A DNA stretch of 64,000 nucleotides from Goekera deserti (GTDB taxonomy: Bacteria > Actinomycetota > Actinomycetes > Mycobacteriales > Geodermatophilaceae): positions 46,014 to 110,013 of the forward strand of contig NZ_JAAGWK010000026.1 of NCBI RefSeq assembly GCF_010685995.1, written 5' to 3'. Positions 23,318 to 31,324 of this stretch are shown in pieces. Position numbers and translations under genes: made by a program. The first letter of the stretch is position 1. Each line of letters opens with the position of its first letter. The notes beneath the pieces were generated by a model. The model saw only the letters and a program-made list of their open reading frames with translations, was not told the DNA's origin and ran no database searches.

Positions 23318-25941
23318 CGGCGACCCCCGCACCCCCCGCGAGCCCAGCACCCCCCACCACCCCCGCGGCCGGCTCCCCCGGACTGCGCGCCGCCGCGCTG
23401 CGCCGCGACCTGCCCGGTGACCTCCCGGGGCTGGACCCGGCCTGGTCCCGGCTGGTGGAGGTCACCGACCGGGACGGCCGGAGCAACGCCTGGCACGTGC
23501 TGGACAGCGGTGGCGAACCCACCACCGGCACCCTGCTCTGCGTGCACGGCAACCCCACCTGGTCCTACCTGTGGCGGCGGCTGGTCGCCGCGGCGCCGCC
23601 CGGCTGGCGGGTGGTCGCCCCCGACCAGCTCGGCATGGGCTTCTCCGACCGGCTGGGCGCCCCGCGCACCCTGGCGCAGCGGGTCGCCGACCTCGGCGAC
23701 CTGACCGACGCCCTCGGCGTCACCGGGCCGGTGGTCACCGTGGCCCACGACTGGGGCGGGGTCATCTCCCTGGGCTGGGGCCTGGACCACCGCGACCAGT
23801 TGCGCGGCGTGGTGCTCACCAACACCGCCGTCGCCCAGCCGCCGGACGACCTCGGCCCGGCACTGATCCGGCTGGCCCACTCGCGCGTGTGGCGCACCCC
23901 GGTGTGCGTGCGCACCCCCACCTTCGTCCGGGCCGCGACCGCGCTGTCCTGGCCGCCGCTGCCCGGCGCCGTCCGGGACGCCTACGCCGCGCCCTACGCC
24001 GGGGCCGACCGGCGGGCCGCGGTGGGCGACTTCGTCGCCGACATCCCGTTCACCCCCGAGCACCCCTCCTGGCCGGAGCTGGTTCGGGTCAACGAGGGCA
24101 TCCGCGCCCTGGACGTGCCGGCGCTGCTGCTGTGGGGGCCCAACGACCCGGTCTTCGCCGAGCGGTACCTCGCCGAGCTGCGCCGCCGGCTGCCGCAGGC
24201 CCGGTTGCACCGGTTCAGCGGCGCCTCGCACCTGCTGCCGGAGGACGCCCCGCAGTACGCCGACGCCGTCGTCCGGTTCGTCGCCGGGCTCGACACACCC
24301 GCCGCCGGGCAGGCGGCGGCACCGCAGCCGGACCCGGGCCGCCGGCTGTGGTCGGCGCTGGCCGAGCGCGCCGGTGACGACGACGCCGCGGTGGTGGAGG
24401 TGGCCGGGCGGACCGTCAGCTGGTCGCTGCTGGCCCGCCGCGTGGAGGAGATCGGCCGCGGCCTGGCTGTCGCCGGCCTGCGCGCCGGCGACCGGGTGGC
24501 GCTGCTGGTGCCGCCGTCGGTCGACCTGACCGCCGCGGTGTACGCCGTGTGGCGGGCCGGCGGCGTGATCGTCGTCGCCGACCAGGGACTGGGCCTGGCC
24601 GGCATGCGGCGCGCGCTGCGCAGCGCCTCGGTCCAACACGTGATCGGCAGCGCCGAGGGCCTGGCCGCGGCCCGGCTGATGATGCTGCCCGGCACCCGGT
24701 TCTCCGCCGGCCCCCTCGGCCCGGCCGCCCGGCGCGCGCTCGGCGTGCGGTACTCGCTGGTGGAGCTGGCCCGGCTCGGCCGGCAGGCCCGCACCCTGGG
24801 CGACCAGGCGCACCGCCGGCCGGTGGACGCCGAGTGCGCGGTGCTGTTCACCTCCGGGGCGACCGGGCCGGCCAAGGGCGTGGTCTACACCCAGCGGCAG
24901 GCGCTGGCCCAGATGGAGCTGGTGCGGCGCACCTACGCGCTCACCCCCGAGGACCGGCTGGTGGCGGCCTTCGCGCCGTTCGCCCTGTTCGGGCCCGGGC
25001 TGGGCATCGGCTGCGCCACCCCGGCCATCGACGTCACGAAGCCGGGCACGCTGACCGCGGCCGCGCTCGGGGACGCCGCCGCGGCCATCGCCGCCACCGT
25101 GGTCTTCGCCTCCCCGGCCGCGCTGCGCCGGGTGACCGCCACCGCCGGCGAGGCCACCGGGGCGCACCGCGCGGCGCTGGGCCGGGTGCGGCTGCTGATG
25201 TCCGCCGGGGCACCGGTGCCCGCCTCGCTGCTGCGCGCGGCAGGTGCGCTGATGCCGGCCGCCGAGGCGCACACGCCCTACGGCATGACCGAGTGCCTGC
25301 CGGTCACCGACGTCTCGCTGGCCGAGGTGGAGGCGGCCGGCACCGGGGACGGGGTCTGCGTGGGGCGCCCGCTGCCCGGGGTGGACGTGCGGCTGTCCGC
25401 GGTGTCACCCGACGGCACCGCCGACGGCCCGCTCACCGACGCCCCCGGGGTGACCGGCGAGATCTGCGTGCGCGCGGCGCACGTCAAGGACCACTACGAC
25501 GCGCTGTGGGTCACCGAGCAGCAGAGCTCCCGGGACGCCGGCTGGCACCGCACCGGCGACGTCGGGCACCTCGACGAGGGCGGCCGGCTGTGGGTGCAGG
25601 GCCGGCTGCCGCACGTGGTCACCACCGCGGCCGGCGTGCTCACCCCGGTCGGGGTGGAGCAGCGGGTCGAGCGACTCGACGGGGTCACCGCCGCCGCCGT
25701 CGTCGGGGTGGGGCCGGTGGGCACGCAGGCGGTCGTCGTGGTCGTCGTGCCGGTGCGGGCGCCGCGCGGGCTGGGGGTCGCCGACCCGGACCTCGCCGCG
25801 GCCGTGCGGGCCGCCGCCGGCACCGAGGTGGCCGCCGTGCTGGCCGCACCCCGGCTGCCGGTGGACATCCGGCACGCCTCCAAGGTCGACCGCGCCCGGG
25901 TCGCCCGGGACGCCACCGCTCTGCTCGCCGGCTCCCGGTGA
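23314..25941 (+). CDS. oleBC: OleBC fusion: beta-lactone decarboxylase + beta-lactone synthetase
   Basis: An 875-aa two-enzyme protein. Residues ~25-335 form an alpha/beta hydrolase of the haloalkane-dehalogenase type with nucleophile Asp146 in VAHDWGG and His in SGASHLLPED (OleB, which decarboxylates the beta-lactone to a cis-olefin). After a Pro/Ala linker, residues ~345-875 are an ANL adenylating enzyme with TSGATGPAKG (514-522 plus preceding Thr) and THPYGMTE-like HTPYGMTECLPV (OleC, beta-lactone formation). The fusion is typical of actinobacterial ole clusters. GTG start overlaps the oleA stop; the stop overlaps the oleD start. Confidence 0.92.
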   Translation: MTATPAPPASPAPPTTPAAGSPGLRAAALRRDLPGDLPGLDPAWSRLVEVTDRDGRSNAWHVLDSGGEPTTGTLLCVHGNPTWSYLWRRLVAAAPPGWRVVAPDQLGMGFSDRLGAPRTLAQRVADLGDLTDALGVTGPVVTVAHDWGGVISLGWGLDHRDQLRGVVLTNTAVAQPPDDLGPALIRLAHSRVWRTPVCVRTPTFVRAATALSWPPLPGAVRDAYAAPYAGADRRAAVGDFVADIPFTPEHPSWPELVRVNEGIRALDVPALLLWGPNDPVFAERYLAELRRRLPQARLHRFSGASHLLPEDAPQYADAVVRFVAGLDTPAAGQAAAPQPDPGRRLWSALAERAGDDDAAVVEVAGRTVSWSLLARRVEEIGRGLAVAGLRAGDRVALLVPPSVDLTAAVYAVWRAGGVIVVADQGLGLAGMRRALRSASVQHVIGSAEGLAAARLMMLPGTRFSAGPLGPAARRALGVRYSLVELARLGRQARTLGDQAHRRPVDAECAVLFTSGATGPAKGVVYTQRQALAQMELVRRTYALTPEDRLVAAFAPFALFGPGLGIGCATPAIDVTKPGTLTAAALGDAAAAIAATVVFASPAALRRVTATAGEATGAHRAALGRVRLLMSAGAPVPASLLRAAGALMPAAEAHTPYGMTECLPVTDVSLAEVEAAGTGDGVCVGRPLPGVDVRLSAVSPDGTADGPLTDAPGVTGEICVRAAHVKDHYDALWVTEQQSSRDAGWHRTGDVGHLDEGGRLWVQGRLPHVVTTAAGVLTPVGVEQRVERLDGVTAAAVVGVGPVGTQAVVVVVVPVRAPRGLGVADPDLAAAVRAAAGTEVAAVLAAPRLPVDIRHASKVDRARVARDATALLAGSR

Positions 25942-26915
25942 CCGGCACCCGGGTGCTGGTTACCGGCGCCAGCGGGATGATGGGCCGGGCCACCGTGCTG
26001 GAGCTGCTGGCCCGGGGGCACCGGGTCCGGGTGCTGCAGCGTCGCCCGGCCGGGCTGCCGGTCGAGGAGGTGCTCGGCGACGTCGCCGACGCCGACGTGG
26101 TGGCCCGCGCGGTGCGCGGCACCGACGCCGTGCTGCACCTGGCCGCGAAGGTCGACGTCGTCGGGCCGTGGGCGGAGTACGAGCGGGCCAACGTGGTCGG
26201 CACCCGCCGCGTGGTCGAGGCCTGCCGGGCGGCGGGCGTGGGCCGGCTGGTGCACGTGTCCTCCCCGGCCGTGGCGCACGCCGGCAGCGCGCTGATGGGC
26301 GTGGGCGCCGAGCCCGCCGACCCGGTGGGCACCCGCGGGCACTACGCCCGGTCCAAGGCGCTGGCCGAGATCGAGGCGCTGGCCGCCGACTGCCCCGACC
26401 TGGCCGTGCTCGCCGTCCGGCCGCACCTGGTGTGGGGTCCCGGGGACACGCAGCTGGTGGAGCGGCTGGTGACCCGGGCCCGTGCCGGGCGGCTGCCGCT
26501 GATCGGGGCCGGCTCCGCGCTGATCGACACCACCTACGTGGACAACGCCGCGACCGCGCTGGCCGCGGCGGTCGAGGTGTGCGGGCCCGTGCACGGCGAG
26601 GCGTTCGTGGTGTCCAACGGCGAGCCGCGCCCGGTCGCCGAGGTGCTCACCCGGGTGTGCGCCGCGGCCGGCGTGCCCGGGCCCCGGGGCCGGGTGCCGT
26701 TCCGGCTGGCCTGGCTGGCCGGGCTCGCCGTGGAGGGCGTCTGGTCGGCCACCGGGGCGACCGCCACCCCGCCGCTGACCCGGTTCCTGGCCGAGCAGCT
26801 GTCCACCGCGCACTGGTTCGACCAGCGCCGCACCCGGCAGGCCCTCGGCTGGGCGCCGACGGTCACCCTGGACGAGGGCTTCACCCGGCTGGCCGGCTGG
26901 TACGCCGCCGCCTGA
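25938..26915 (+). CDS. oleD: OleD: NAD(P)-dependent 2-alkyl-3-ketoacid reductase
   Basis: A 325-aa extended SDR. VLVTGASGMMGRATV is the nucleotide-binding loop, VLHLAAKVDVVG follows, and HYARSKALAE gives the catalytic Tyr and Lys. OleD reduces the beta-keto acid made by OleA to the beta-hydroxy acid used by OleC. GTG overlaps the oleBC stop by 4 bases, so oleA-oleBC-oleD should be made together, consistent with the known OleBCD assembly. Confidence 0.9.
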   Translation: MTGTRVLVTGASGMMGRATVLELLARGHRVRVLQRRPAGLPVEEVLGDVADADVVARAVRGTDAVLHLAAKVDVVGPWAEYERANVVGTRRVVEACRAAGVGRLVHVSSPAVAHAGSALMGVGAEPADPVGTRGHYARSKALAEIEALAADCPDLAVLAVRPHLVWGPGDTQLVERLVTRARAGRLPLIGAGSALIDTTYVDNAATALAAAVEVCGPVHGEAFVVSNGEPRPVAEVLTRVCAAAGVPGPRGRVPFRLAWLAGLAVEGVWSATGATATPPLTRFLAEQLSTAHWFDQRRTRQALGWAPTVTLDEGFTRLAGWYAAA

Positions 26916-26952
26916 GCCGACGGGCCCGGACGCCGGTCCGGAGCGCGGGCCC

Positions 26953-26967
26953 TACGGTGGCGGCGTG
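26953..26967 (+). promoter_or_regulatory. -10-like TACGGT 6 nt before GTG
   Basis: TACGGT (26953-26958), then 6 nt, then the GTG start of the acetyltransferase. No Shine-Dalgarno sequence is present; a leaderless promoter downstream of the ole operon is likely. Confidence 0.45.
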
Positions 26968-27468
26968 CCCGAGCTCGTCGTCCCGCGGCTGTCGGTGGCG
27001 CCCGCGGTGCGGGCCGCCGCCGACGACCCGTCACTGCTGCCCGACGGCATCGACGCCGCCCCGCGCGGGATGGACGACGCGCAGCTGGCCGCCTGGGTGG
27101 AGTCGCTGCACGCCGACACCCGGGAGGGCACGCCCCGCCCGGAGGGGTTCGTGCCCTCCACGCACCTGTGGTGGGTCGAGGGAGACGACTACCTGGGCCG
27201 GGTGCACGTGCGGCACCGGCTCACCCCGTGGCTGCGCGAGCTCGGCGGGCACGTCGGGTACAGCGTCGTGCCCGCCCACCGGCGGCGCGGGCACGCCACC
27301 GCCATGCTCGCCGCGGCACTGCCGGTGGCCGCCGCCCTGGGCATCGAGTGCGCCCTGGTCACCTGCGACGTCGACAACACCGCCTCGCGCCGGGTGATCG
27401 AGCGCAACGGCGGCCTGTTCGCCGACCAGCGCGGGGAGAAGCTGCGCTGGTGGGTGCCCACCGGCTGA
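26965..27468 (+). CDS. GNAT-family N-acetyltransferase
   Basis: A 167-aa GNAT. STHLWWVEGDDYLGRVHVRH, GGHVGYSVVPAHRRRGHATAM (with the acetyl-CoA pyrophosphate loop RRRGHAT) and DNTASRRVIERNGGLF near the end are typical. Substrate unknown. Start set by the TAnnnT hexamer 6 nt upstream. Confidence 0.85.
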   Translation: MPELVVPRLSVAPAVRAAADDPSLLPDGIDAAPRGMDDAQLAAWVESLHADTREGTPRPEGFVPSTHLWWVEGDDYLGRVHVRHRLTPWLRELGGHVGYSVVPAHRRRGHATAMLAAALPVAAALGIECALVTCDVDNTASRRVIERNGGLFADQRGEKLRWWVPTG

Positions 27469-27560
27469 ACCGGTCGCGGACGGGCGCCGCCGACGAGCGA
27501 CGTGTCACCGCGACACGCCACGACACGTCCGCCCGTGCGCACGTCGCATCCCGCTCCTGA

Positions 27561-27923
27561 TCAGGTCCGCACGGCCACGACCACCGCCGCGCCGATGTAG
27601 CCGAGGTTGACGAGCACCCGCGCGGCGATGCCTGCCGGCCGGTCCATCGGCCGCGTCGCCGTCCCCGTGTGCCGGATCGGCTCGAAGTGGACCGGGAGGT
27701 AGGCGGTGATCAGCGCTGCGGTGACCCAGCCGCCGGTACCGCGAGCAGACGGGACGATGAGCAGCACCCCGGCCGCGACGTCCAGGAGCCCGGTCAACGG
27801 GACGACGACCCGGGGACAGGGCACCCAGCCCGGTACGAGACGCGCGTAGTGGTCAGGCACGGTCAGGTGGGTGACCCCACTGACGATCATCAGCGCGCCC
27901 AGCAGCATCGCCAGCACACTCAT
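27561..27923 (-). CDS. DoxX-like small membrane protein
   Basis: About 120 aa with four TM segments (MSVLAMLLGALMIVSGVTH, then LTGLLDVAAGVLLIV, WVTAALITAYLPVHF and the C-terminal VLVNLGYIGAAVVVAV). HLTVPDHYARLVP after TM1 is typical of DoxX-related proteins. Function unknown in most cases. The ATG at 27923 has GAGAGG upstream; a GTG at 27932 would add three residues. It is divergent from the AraC gene with ~32 bp between, so their promoters overlap. Confidence 0.75.
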   Translation of the reverse strand: MSVLAMLLGALMIVSGVTHLTVPDHYARLVPGWVPCPRVVVPLTGLLDVAAGVLLIVPSARGTGGWVTAALITAYLPVHFEPIRHTGTATRPMDRPAGIAARVLVNLGYIGAAVVVAVRT

Positions 27924-27955
27924 CCGGTCCACCTCTCGTCGTCCTGGAGGTCACC

Positions 27956-28720
27956 GTGGTGTCTCGTCGGTCGGCTCGTCGTGAACAGGACGATGGACGG
28001 GTGCTCCTCACCGGCGGTGGTGTCGTCGTCCACGGGCAGGAGACCCCGGCCGAGACCACGTTGCACTCACAGCCCGTGTGGAAGCTGGTCGTCGCCCTGG
28101 ACGGCGACCTCGTCCTCGGGCAGCCTGGCAGCCCCGGGACACGCAGCTCCGCGGTGCTCGTGCCCCCGGACGTGCAGCACACGCTGACGGCGAGCGGTGC
28201 CTTCCGCTGCCTGCTGGCCGAACCCTGGGTCGCCGGGGTCCCTTCCCCGTCCAGCGAGATCCGGCACCTGGACGGGAAGACCGCACAGCGACTGGCCGAG
28301 GAGGCCACCTCTGCGGGCACGTCGTCGAGCGGATCGGAGTTGCGGGGTCTCGCAGCAGCGTTCCTGGGCACGGCGCGGCTGTACAGGGACGATTGGCAGC
28401 CAGCACGTGTCGGCGCGAGAGTGCGGGAGGCAGCCGTCCGCTCGCTCGAGGTCGAGACCCTGCGCGAGCTCGCGTCGCACCTGGGGCTCTCCCCCGTCCG
28501 GCTCCGGGAGGTGGTTCGGGCAGAGCTCGGCGTCCCGCTGGTACGCCTGCGGCTGTGGCAGCGGCTGGTACGGACGGCTGGGGCCGAGGGGACGGGACTG
28601 GCCGAGCGGGCCGCGGCCGCCGGGTTCAGCGACCAGGCCCACCTGAGCCGGACCAGCCGACGGATGGTCGGCCGCTCACCGGCGGACCTGCTCGCCCATC
28701 GTGCAGCTCCTCAGGCGTGA
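27956..28720 (+). CDS. AraC-family transcriptional regulator
   Basis: A 254-aa protein. The N-terminal half looks like a cupin-type ligand domain (VWKLVVALDGDLVLGQPG, VLVPPDVQHTLTASG). The C-terminal half has two AraC HTH motifs (LRELASHLGLSPVRLREVVR and LAERAAAAGFSDQAHLSRTSR, then RMVGRSPADLL). GGAGG lies 5 nt before GTG 27956 (8 nt before a second GTG at 27959). It probably regulates the adjacent divergent DoxX gene. Its end overlaps the convergent VOC pseudogene by ~10 bp. Confidence 0.85.
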   Translation: MVSRRSARREQDDGRVLLTGGGVVVHGQETPAETTLHSQPVWKLVVALDGDLVLGQPGSPGTRSSAVLVPPDVQHTLTASGAFRCLLAEPWVAGVPSPSSEIRHLDGKTAQRLAEEATSAGTSSSGSELRGLAAAFLGTARLYRDDWQPARVGARVREAAVRSLEVETLRELASHLGLSPVRLREVVRAELGVPLVRLRLWQRLVRTAGAEGTGLAERAAAAGFSDQAHLSRTSRRMVGRSPADLLAHRAAPQA

Positions 28721-29042
28721 CCGAGGACGTTCACCACCTGACCGTCCGGGTCGCGGGCGACGAAGCGCCGCACGCCCCACGGCTCGTCGGTCAGTGGGTG
28801 CACGACCTCCGCGCCGGCCGTGACCGCCGGCGCGTATGCCGCGTCCACGTCGTCCACCTGGACGGACACCGCGGCCGCCGCGTCGTGCGTCATCAGGCTG
28901 AGCTGAACGCCGGGCGGGTCGACCACGGTCACTATCCACCCGCAGTCCATCAGCACGTCCAGCCCCAGACGGCGGTGGAGAAGCGCACCGCGTCGGGGAT
29001 CGACCGGCTCTCCAGGTCCACCACGACCCGCCGGACGCTCAC
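28711..29042 (-). pseudogene. VOC-family (glyoxalase-like) gene with frameshift
   Basis: The reading starts at GTG 29042 (overlapping the flavodoxin stop) with SVRRVVVDLESRSIPDAVRFSTAVWG. It goes out of frame there and stops at 28950. The remainder, LDVLMDCGWIVTVVDPPGVQ ... VNVLGHA, is perfectly VOC-like but in another frame. Losing one C in GTC(C)TGGGGCTGGAC near 28965 explains it. The intact protein would be ~110 aa. Either a true pseudogene or a sequencing error. Confidence 0.75.
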
Positions 29043-29488
29043 CGGGGCTCCAGGACGACGGCCACCGTGGCGGCGAGCTCGCGGCAGGCCTCCAGCGCGG
29101 CGCCGTCCGGGGCGCCGGTGAGGCTCAGCGGCGCGGCGACCTGCCGCCACCCCAGGGCCGTGGTGACCGTGCGGACGCTGGTCAGCGCACCGGCGGTGTC
29201 GTCGTTGCCGTGCACGTAGACGCCGTAGGGCAGCCCGCGCGTGGCGTCCAGGCAGGGGTAGAACACCGTGTCGAAGAAGTGCTTGAGCGCCCCGGACATG
29301 TAGCCGATGTTCGCCGGGGTGCCGAGCAGTACGCCGTCGGCGGCGAGCAGGTCCGCGGCACCGGCGGACAGGGCCGGGCGCACCACCAGCTCGACGTCCC
29401 CGACGAGTGCCACGCCCTCGCGGACCGCCTCCAGCACGGCCTGCAGCGCGGGTGAGGGCGTGTGGTGCACCAGCAGCAGTCTCGGCAC
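29039..29488 (-). CDS. Flavodoxin-like NAD(P)H:FMN reductase family protein
   Basis: A 149-aa protein of the flavodoxin fold. RLLLVHHTPSPALQAVLEAV is the FMN phosphate loop region; ADGVLLGTPANIGYMSGALKHFFDTVFY binds the isoalloxazine; GVYVHGNDDT follows. It is close to small NADPH-dependent FMN reductases. GTG start at 29488 with GATGAT 6 nt before it on the minus strand. Its stop overlaps the start of the frameshifted VOC gene, so they were an operon. Confidence 0.8.
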   Translation of the reverse strand: MPRLLLVHHTPSPALQAVLEAVREGVALVGDVELVVRPALSAGAADLLAADGVLLGTPANIGYMSGALKHFFDTVFYPCLDATRGLPYGVYVHGNDDTAGALTSVRTVTTALGWRQVAAPLSLTGAPDGAALEACRELAATVAVVLEPR

Positions 29489-29696
29489 CGCGCGATCATC
29501 CCCCGGCCGGCGGCAACCCCCGACCCCGCCCGCCGACCGCGCCCGGACGCCCTCCTCCCGGCGCGTCCCGGCGCGACGCGTCGACAGAGGTTTACGCCGC
29601 GCACCCCGGGGATACAGGCTGTCCGCCGAGCGCCCGCCGACCGCGGGTGCCGATGGACTCGGACGCCACGAGCGTCCGGTTGGGGGACTGCACACG

Positions 29697-29993
29697 GTGT
29701 CGAACTGCGCTCACGGCTGCTGCCTCCCGCTCCCCGACGCCCTCGCCGCGTCCGCCCTGACGGTGGGTGCGCTGCACCGCGCCCAGCTGGCCGCCGGCGG
29801 CGACCTGGGCGCGATCGAGCTCGAGGCGCACCTGGCCGGGTTGATCGACGTGGACGACGAGCAGCACGACCTGCTGGCCGGCCTGCTCAACGACCACTTC
29901 ATCGCCTACAGCAGCCAGTGGCGGGCGGGTCTGCGCCGTCCCACCGGCGACCACGAGCAGCCCACCGGGGCCTCCTGCGAGTGCCGGGTCTGA
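29697..29993 (+). CDS. Hypothetical Cys-containing small protein
   Basis: A 98-aa protein with CAHGCCLPLP near the start and CECRV at the very end, so four or five Cys could bind a metal. The middle is helical (LAASALTVGALHRAQL, IELEAHLAGLIDVDDEQHDLL). No family recognised. GTG 29697 was chosen because the Cys-rich N-terminus fits the gene; no good ribosome binding site is visible. Confidence 0.5.
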   Translation: MSNCAHGCCLPLPDALAASALTVGALHRAQLAAGGDLGAIELEAHLAGLIDVDDEQHDLLAGLLNDHFIAYSSQWRAGLRRPTGDHEQPTGASCECRV

Positions 29994-30100
29994 TCCCCGG
30001 CGCGCCTTGACCGGAGCCGGGTCGGCTGTCGTCCGCGGGCAGCCCGCAGGACCGGCCGACCTCGCCGGTTCCGCCCGTCCCGGTGGACACCGACTGCTGT

Positions 30101-30134
30101 CCGGACCCCCACGGTCGCTGACCGTGGGGTCCGG
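30101..30134. terminator. Strong bidirectional hairpin
   Basis: CCGGACCCC(C)ACGGTC and GACCGTGGGGTCCGG form a long stem with a single bulged C and a GCT loop, 108 bp after the small gene. The rest of 29994-30371 shows no gene. Confidence 0.75.
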
Positions 30135-30371
30135 CCCGTCCGCACACCCTGATCACAGTCGGCACGGATCACGCACAATCCAATACGCGGAGTGATCATC
30201 CTCCGCGTGTCTGCAGGTGTGCCGTGCATCTCAGCAACCCATCAGCCGTGCTGTCGTCACGGCCCGTCACCGGCGTCGGCGGAGGTCAGCCGTCCGCCAC
30301 GCCCGGCGCGCAGCACGAGGACGGCGCCGCACGGCCCGCCGTCCCCGGCTGTGCGGTCGGCGGAACCCACC

Positions 30372-30377
30372 TAGCGT
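30372..30377 (+). promoter_or_regulatory. Candidate -10 for riboswitch leader
   Basis: TAGCGT matches TAnnnT. A start near 30384 would give a ~218-nt leader that contains the whole riboswitch. No clear -35 box is seen. Confidence 0.35.
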
Positions 30378-30430
30378 CTGTGCGGTCCGGTCGTGGCCGA
30401 CCGTCCCGGCAACCGCAGGGACACCGACCG

Positions 30431-30578
30431 GACACCGCCGAACCGGGTGCCGCAGACAGCGGCGACCGGACCGGGGACCCATCGCAGTACTGGGGTGGAG
30501 CACGACACGGACCTCGTCCGCTCGTGCCGGGCACGTTCCCTGCCCGAACCCGTCAGCTAACTCGGTAGGCGGTACACG
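30431..30578 (+). promoter_or_regulatory. c-di-AMP riboswitch (ydaO/yuaA type)
   Basis: Closely follows the ydaO consensus. CACCGCC-GAA (30433-30442) opens P1 and pairs with GGCGGT (30568-30573). CCGG...CCGG with an inserted GC hairpin gives P2. CGGGGACCCA, then TGGGGTGGA, and finally the hallmark ACCCGTCAGCTAAC followed by TCGGTAGGCGG (about 30548-30572) are present. In actinobacteria this class controls cell-wall hydrolase genes; c-di-AMP binding usually turns expression off. It lies 24 bp before the NlpC/P60 start, with a purine-rich AGGAGA between. Confidence 0.9.
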
Positions 30579-30601
30579 GAGAACAGGAGACACACGTCCT
30601 C

Positions 30602-31126
30602 GTGACGACCCTCAGCACGACCACCGCTCGCCGCTCGTCCTCCCTCGCCCGCCGCGCCGCCGTCACCCTGGTGGCCGCCGCGGGCGTGGTGTTCAGCCCG
30701 CTGCCCGCCCTGGCCGACGCCTCGGCGCCGACCGCGGCGCTCGCCGCACCGGTCGCCTCGATCGCCGCCCCCACCGGCGCCGCCCAGGTCGCCGTGGACA
30801 CCGCGATGGCCCAGCGCGGCAAGCCCTACGTCTGGGCCGGCTCCGGCCCGGGCTCGTTCGACTGCTCCGGCCTCACCCAGTTCGCCTACGCGGCCGCCGG
30901 CATCTCGCTGCCGCACTCCTCCCGCGCCCAGTCCACGATCGGCGCCCCGGTCGCCCGAGCGGACCTGCAGCCCGGCGACCTGGTGTTCTTCTACTCCCCG
31001 GTGGGTCACGTGGGCGTCTACATCGGCAACGGGCAGATCGTGCACGCCCCGACCCGCGGCGACGTCGTCAAGGTGAGCGACCTGGCCACCATGTACGGCT
31101 ACAACGGCGCGCGTCGCCTGGCCTGA
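30602..31126 (+). CDS. Secreted NlpC/P60 peptidoglycan endopeptidase
   Basis: A 174-aa protein. Residues 1-38 form a signal peptide (Arg-rich start, hydrophobic AAVTLVAAAGVVF, cleavage near ALADA). The NlpC/P60 domain (about 55-174) has catalytic Cys88 in FDCSGLTQ and His in GHVGVYIGNGQIVH. It would cleave peptide stems or cross-links in the cell wall. It has no SH3 or LysM targeting domain. The GTG start follows AGGAG by ~12 nt. The upstream c-di-AMP riboswitch ties its expression to a cell-envelope/osmotic signal. Confidence 0.92.
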   Translation: MTTLSTTTARRSSSLARRAAVTLVAAAGVVFSPLPALADASAPTAALAAPVASIAAPTGAAQVAVDTAMAQRGKPYVWAGSGPGSFDCSGLTQFAYAAAGISLPHSSRAQSTIGAPVARADLQPGDLVFFYSPVGHVGVYIGNGQIVHAPTRGDVVKVSDLATMYGYNGARRLA

Positions 31127-31133
31127 GCCCAGC

Positions 31134-31166
31134 GGTCACGCCCCCGCTGGGGGCGGGGGCGTGACC
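31134..31166 (+). terminator. Hairpin terminator after NlpC/P60 gene
   Basis: GGTCACGCCCCC and GGGGGCGTGACC form a perfect 12-bp stem, 8 bp after the stop codon. Confidence 0.8.
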
Positions 31167-31324
31167 CGGCCCACGATCAGCCGCGCGCCCTGCGGCTACG
31201 TCGGTGGACGCCAGGGTAGGGGGGACTCGACAGCACCGCTCACCCGCCGCGAGGAACCGATGCCCGCACCGACGACGACGCACCCGCAGCGCCAGGGCCG
31301 ACCGGCACCACGACGCGGCCGCGG

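Noticed and set aside
28711..28956. An intact 81-aa VOC protein
   Set aside because: The family needs ~110 or more residues, and the missing N-terminal part is found immediately upstream in another frame, so a frameshifted gene explains it better.
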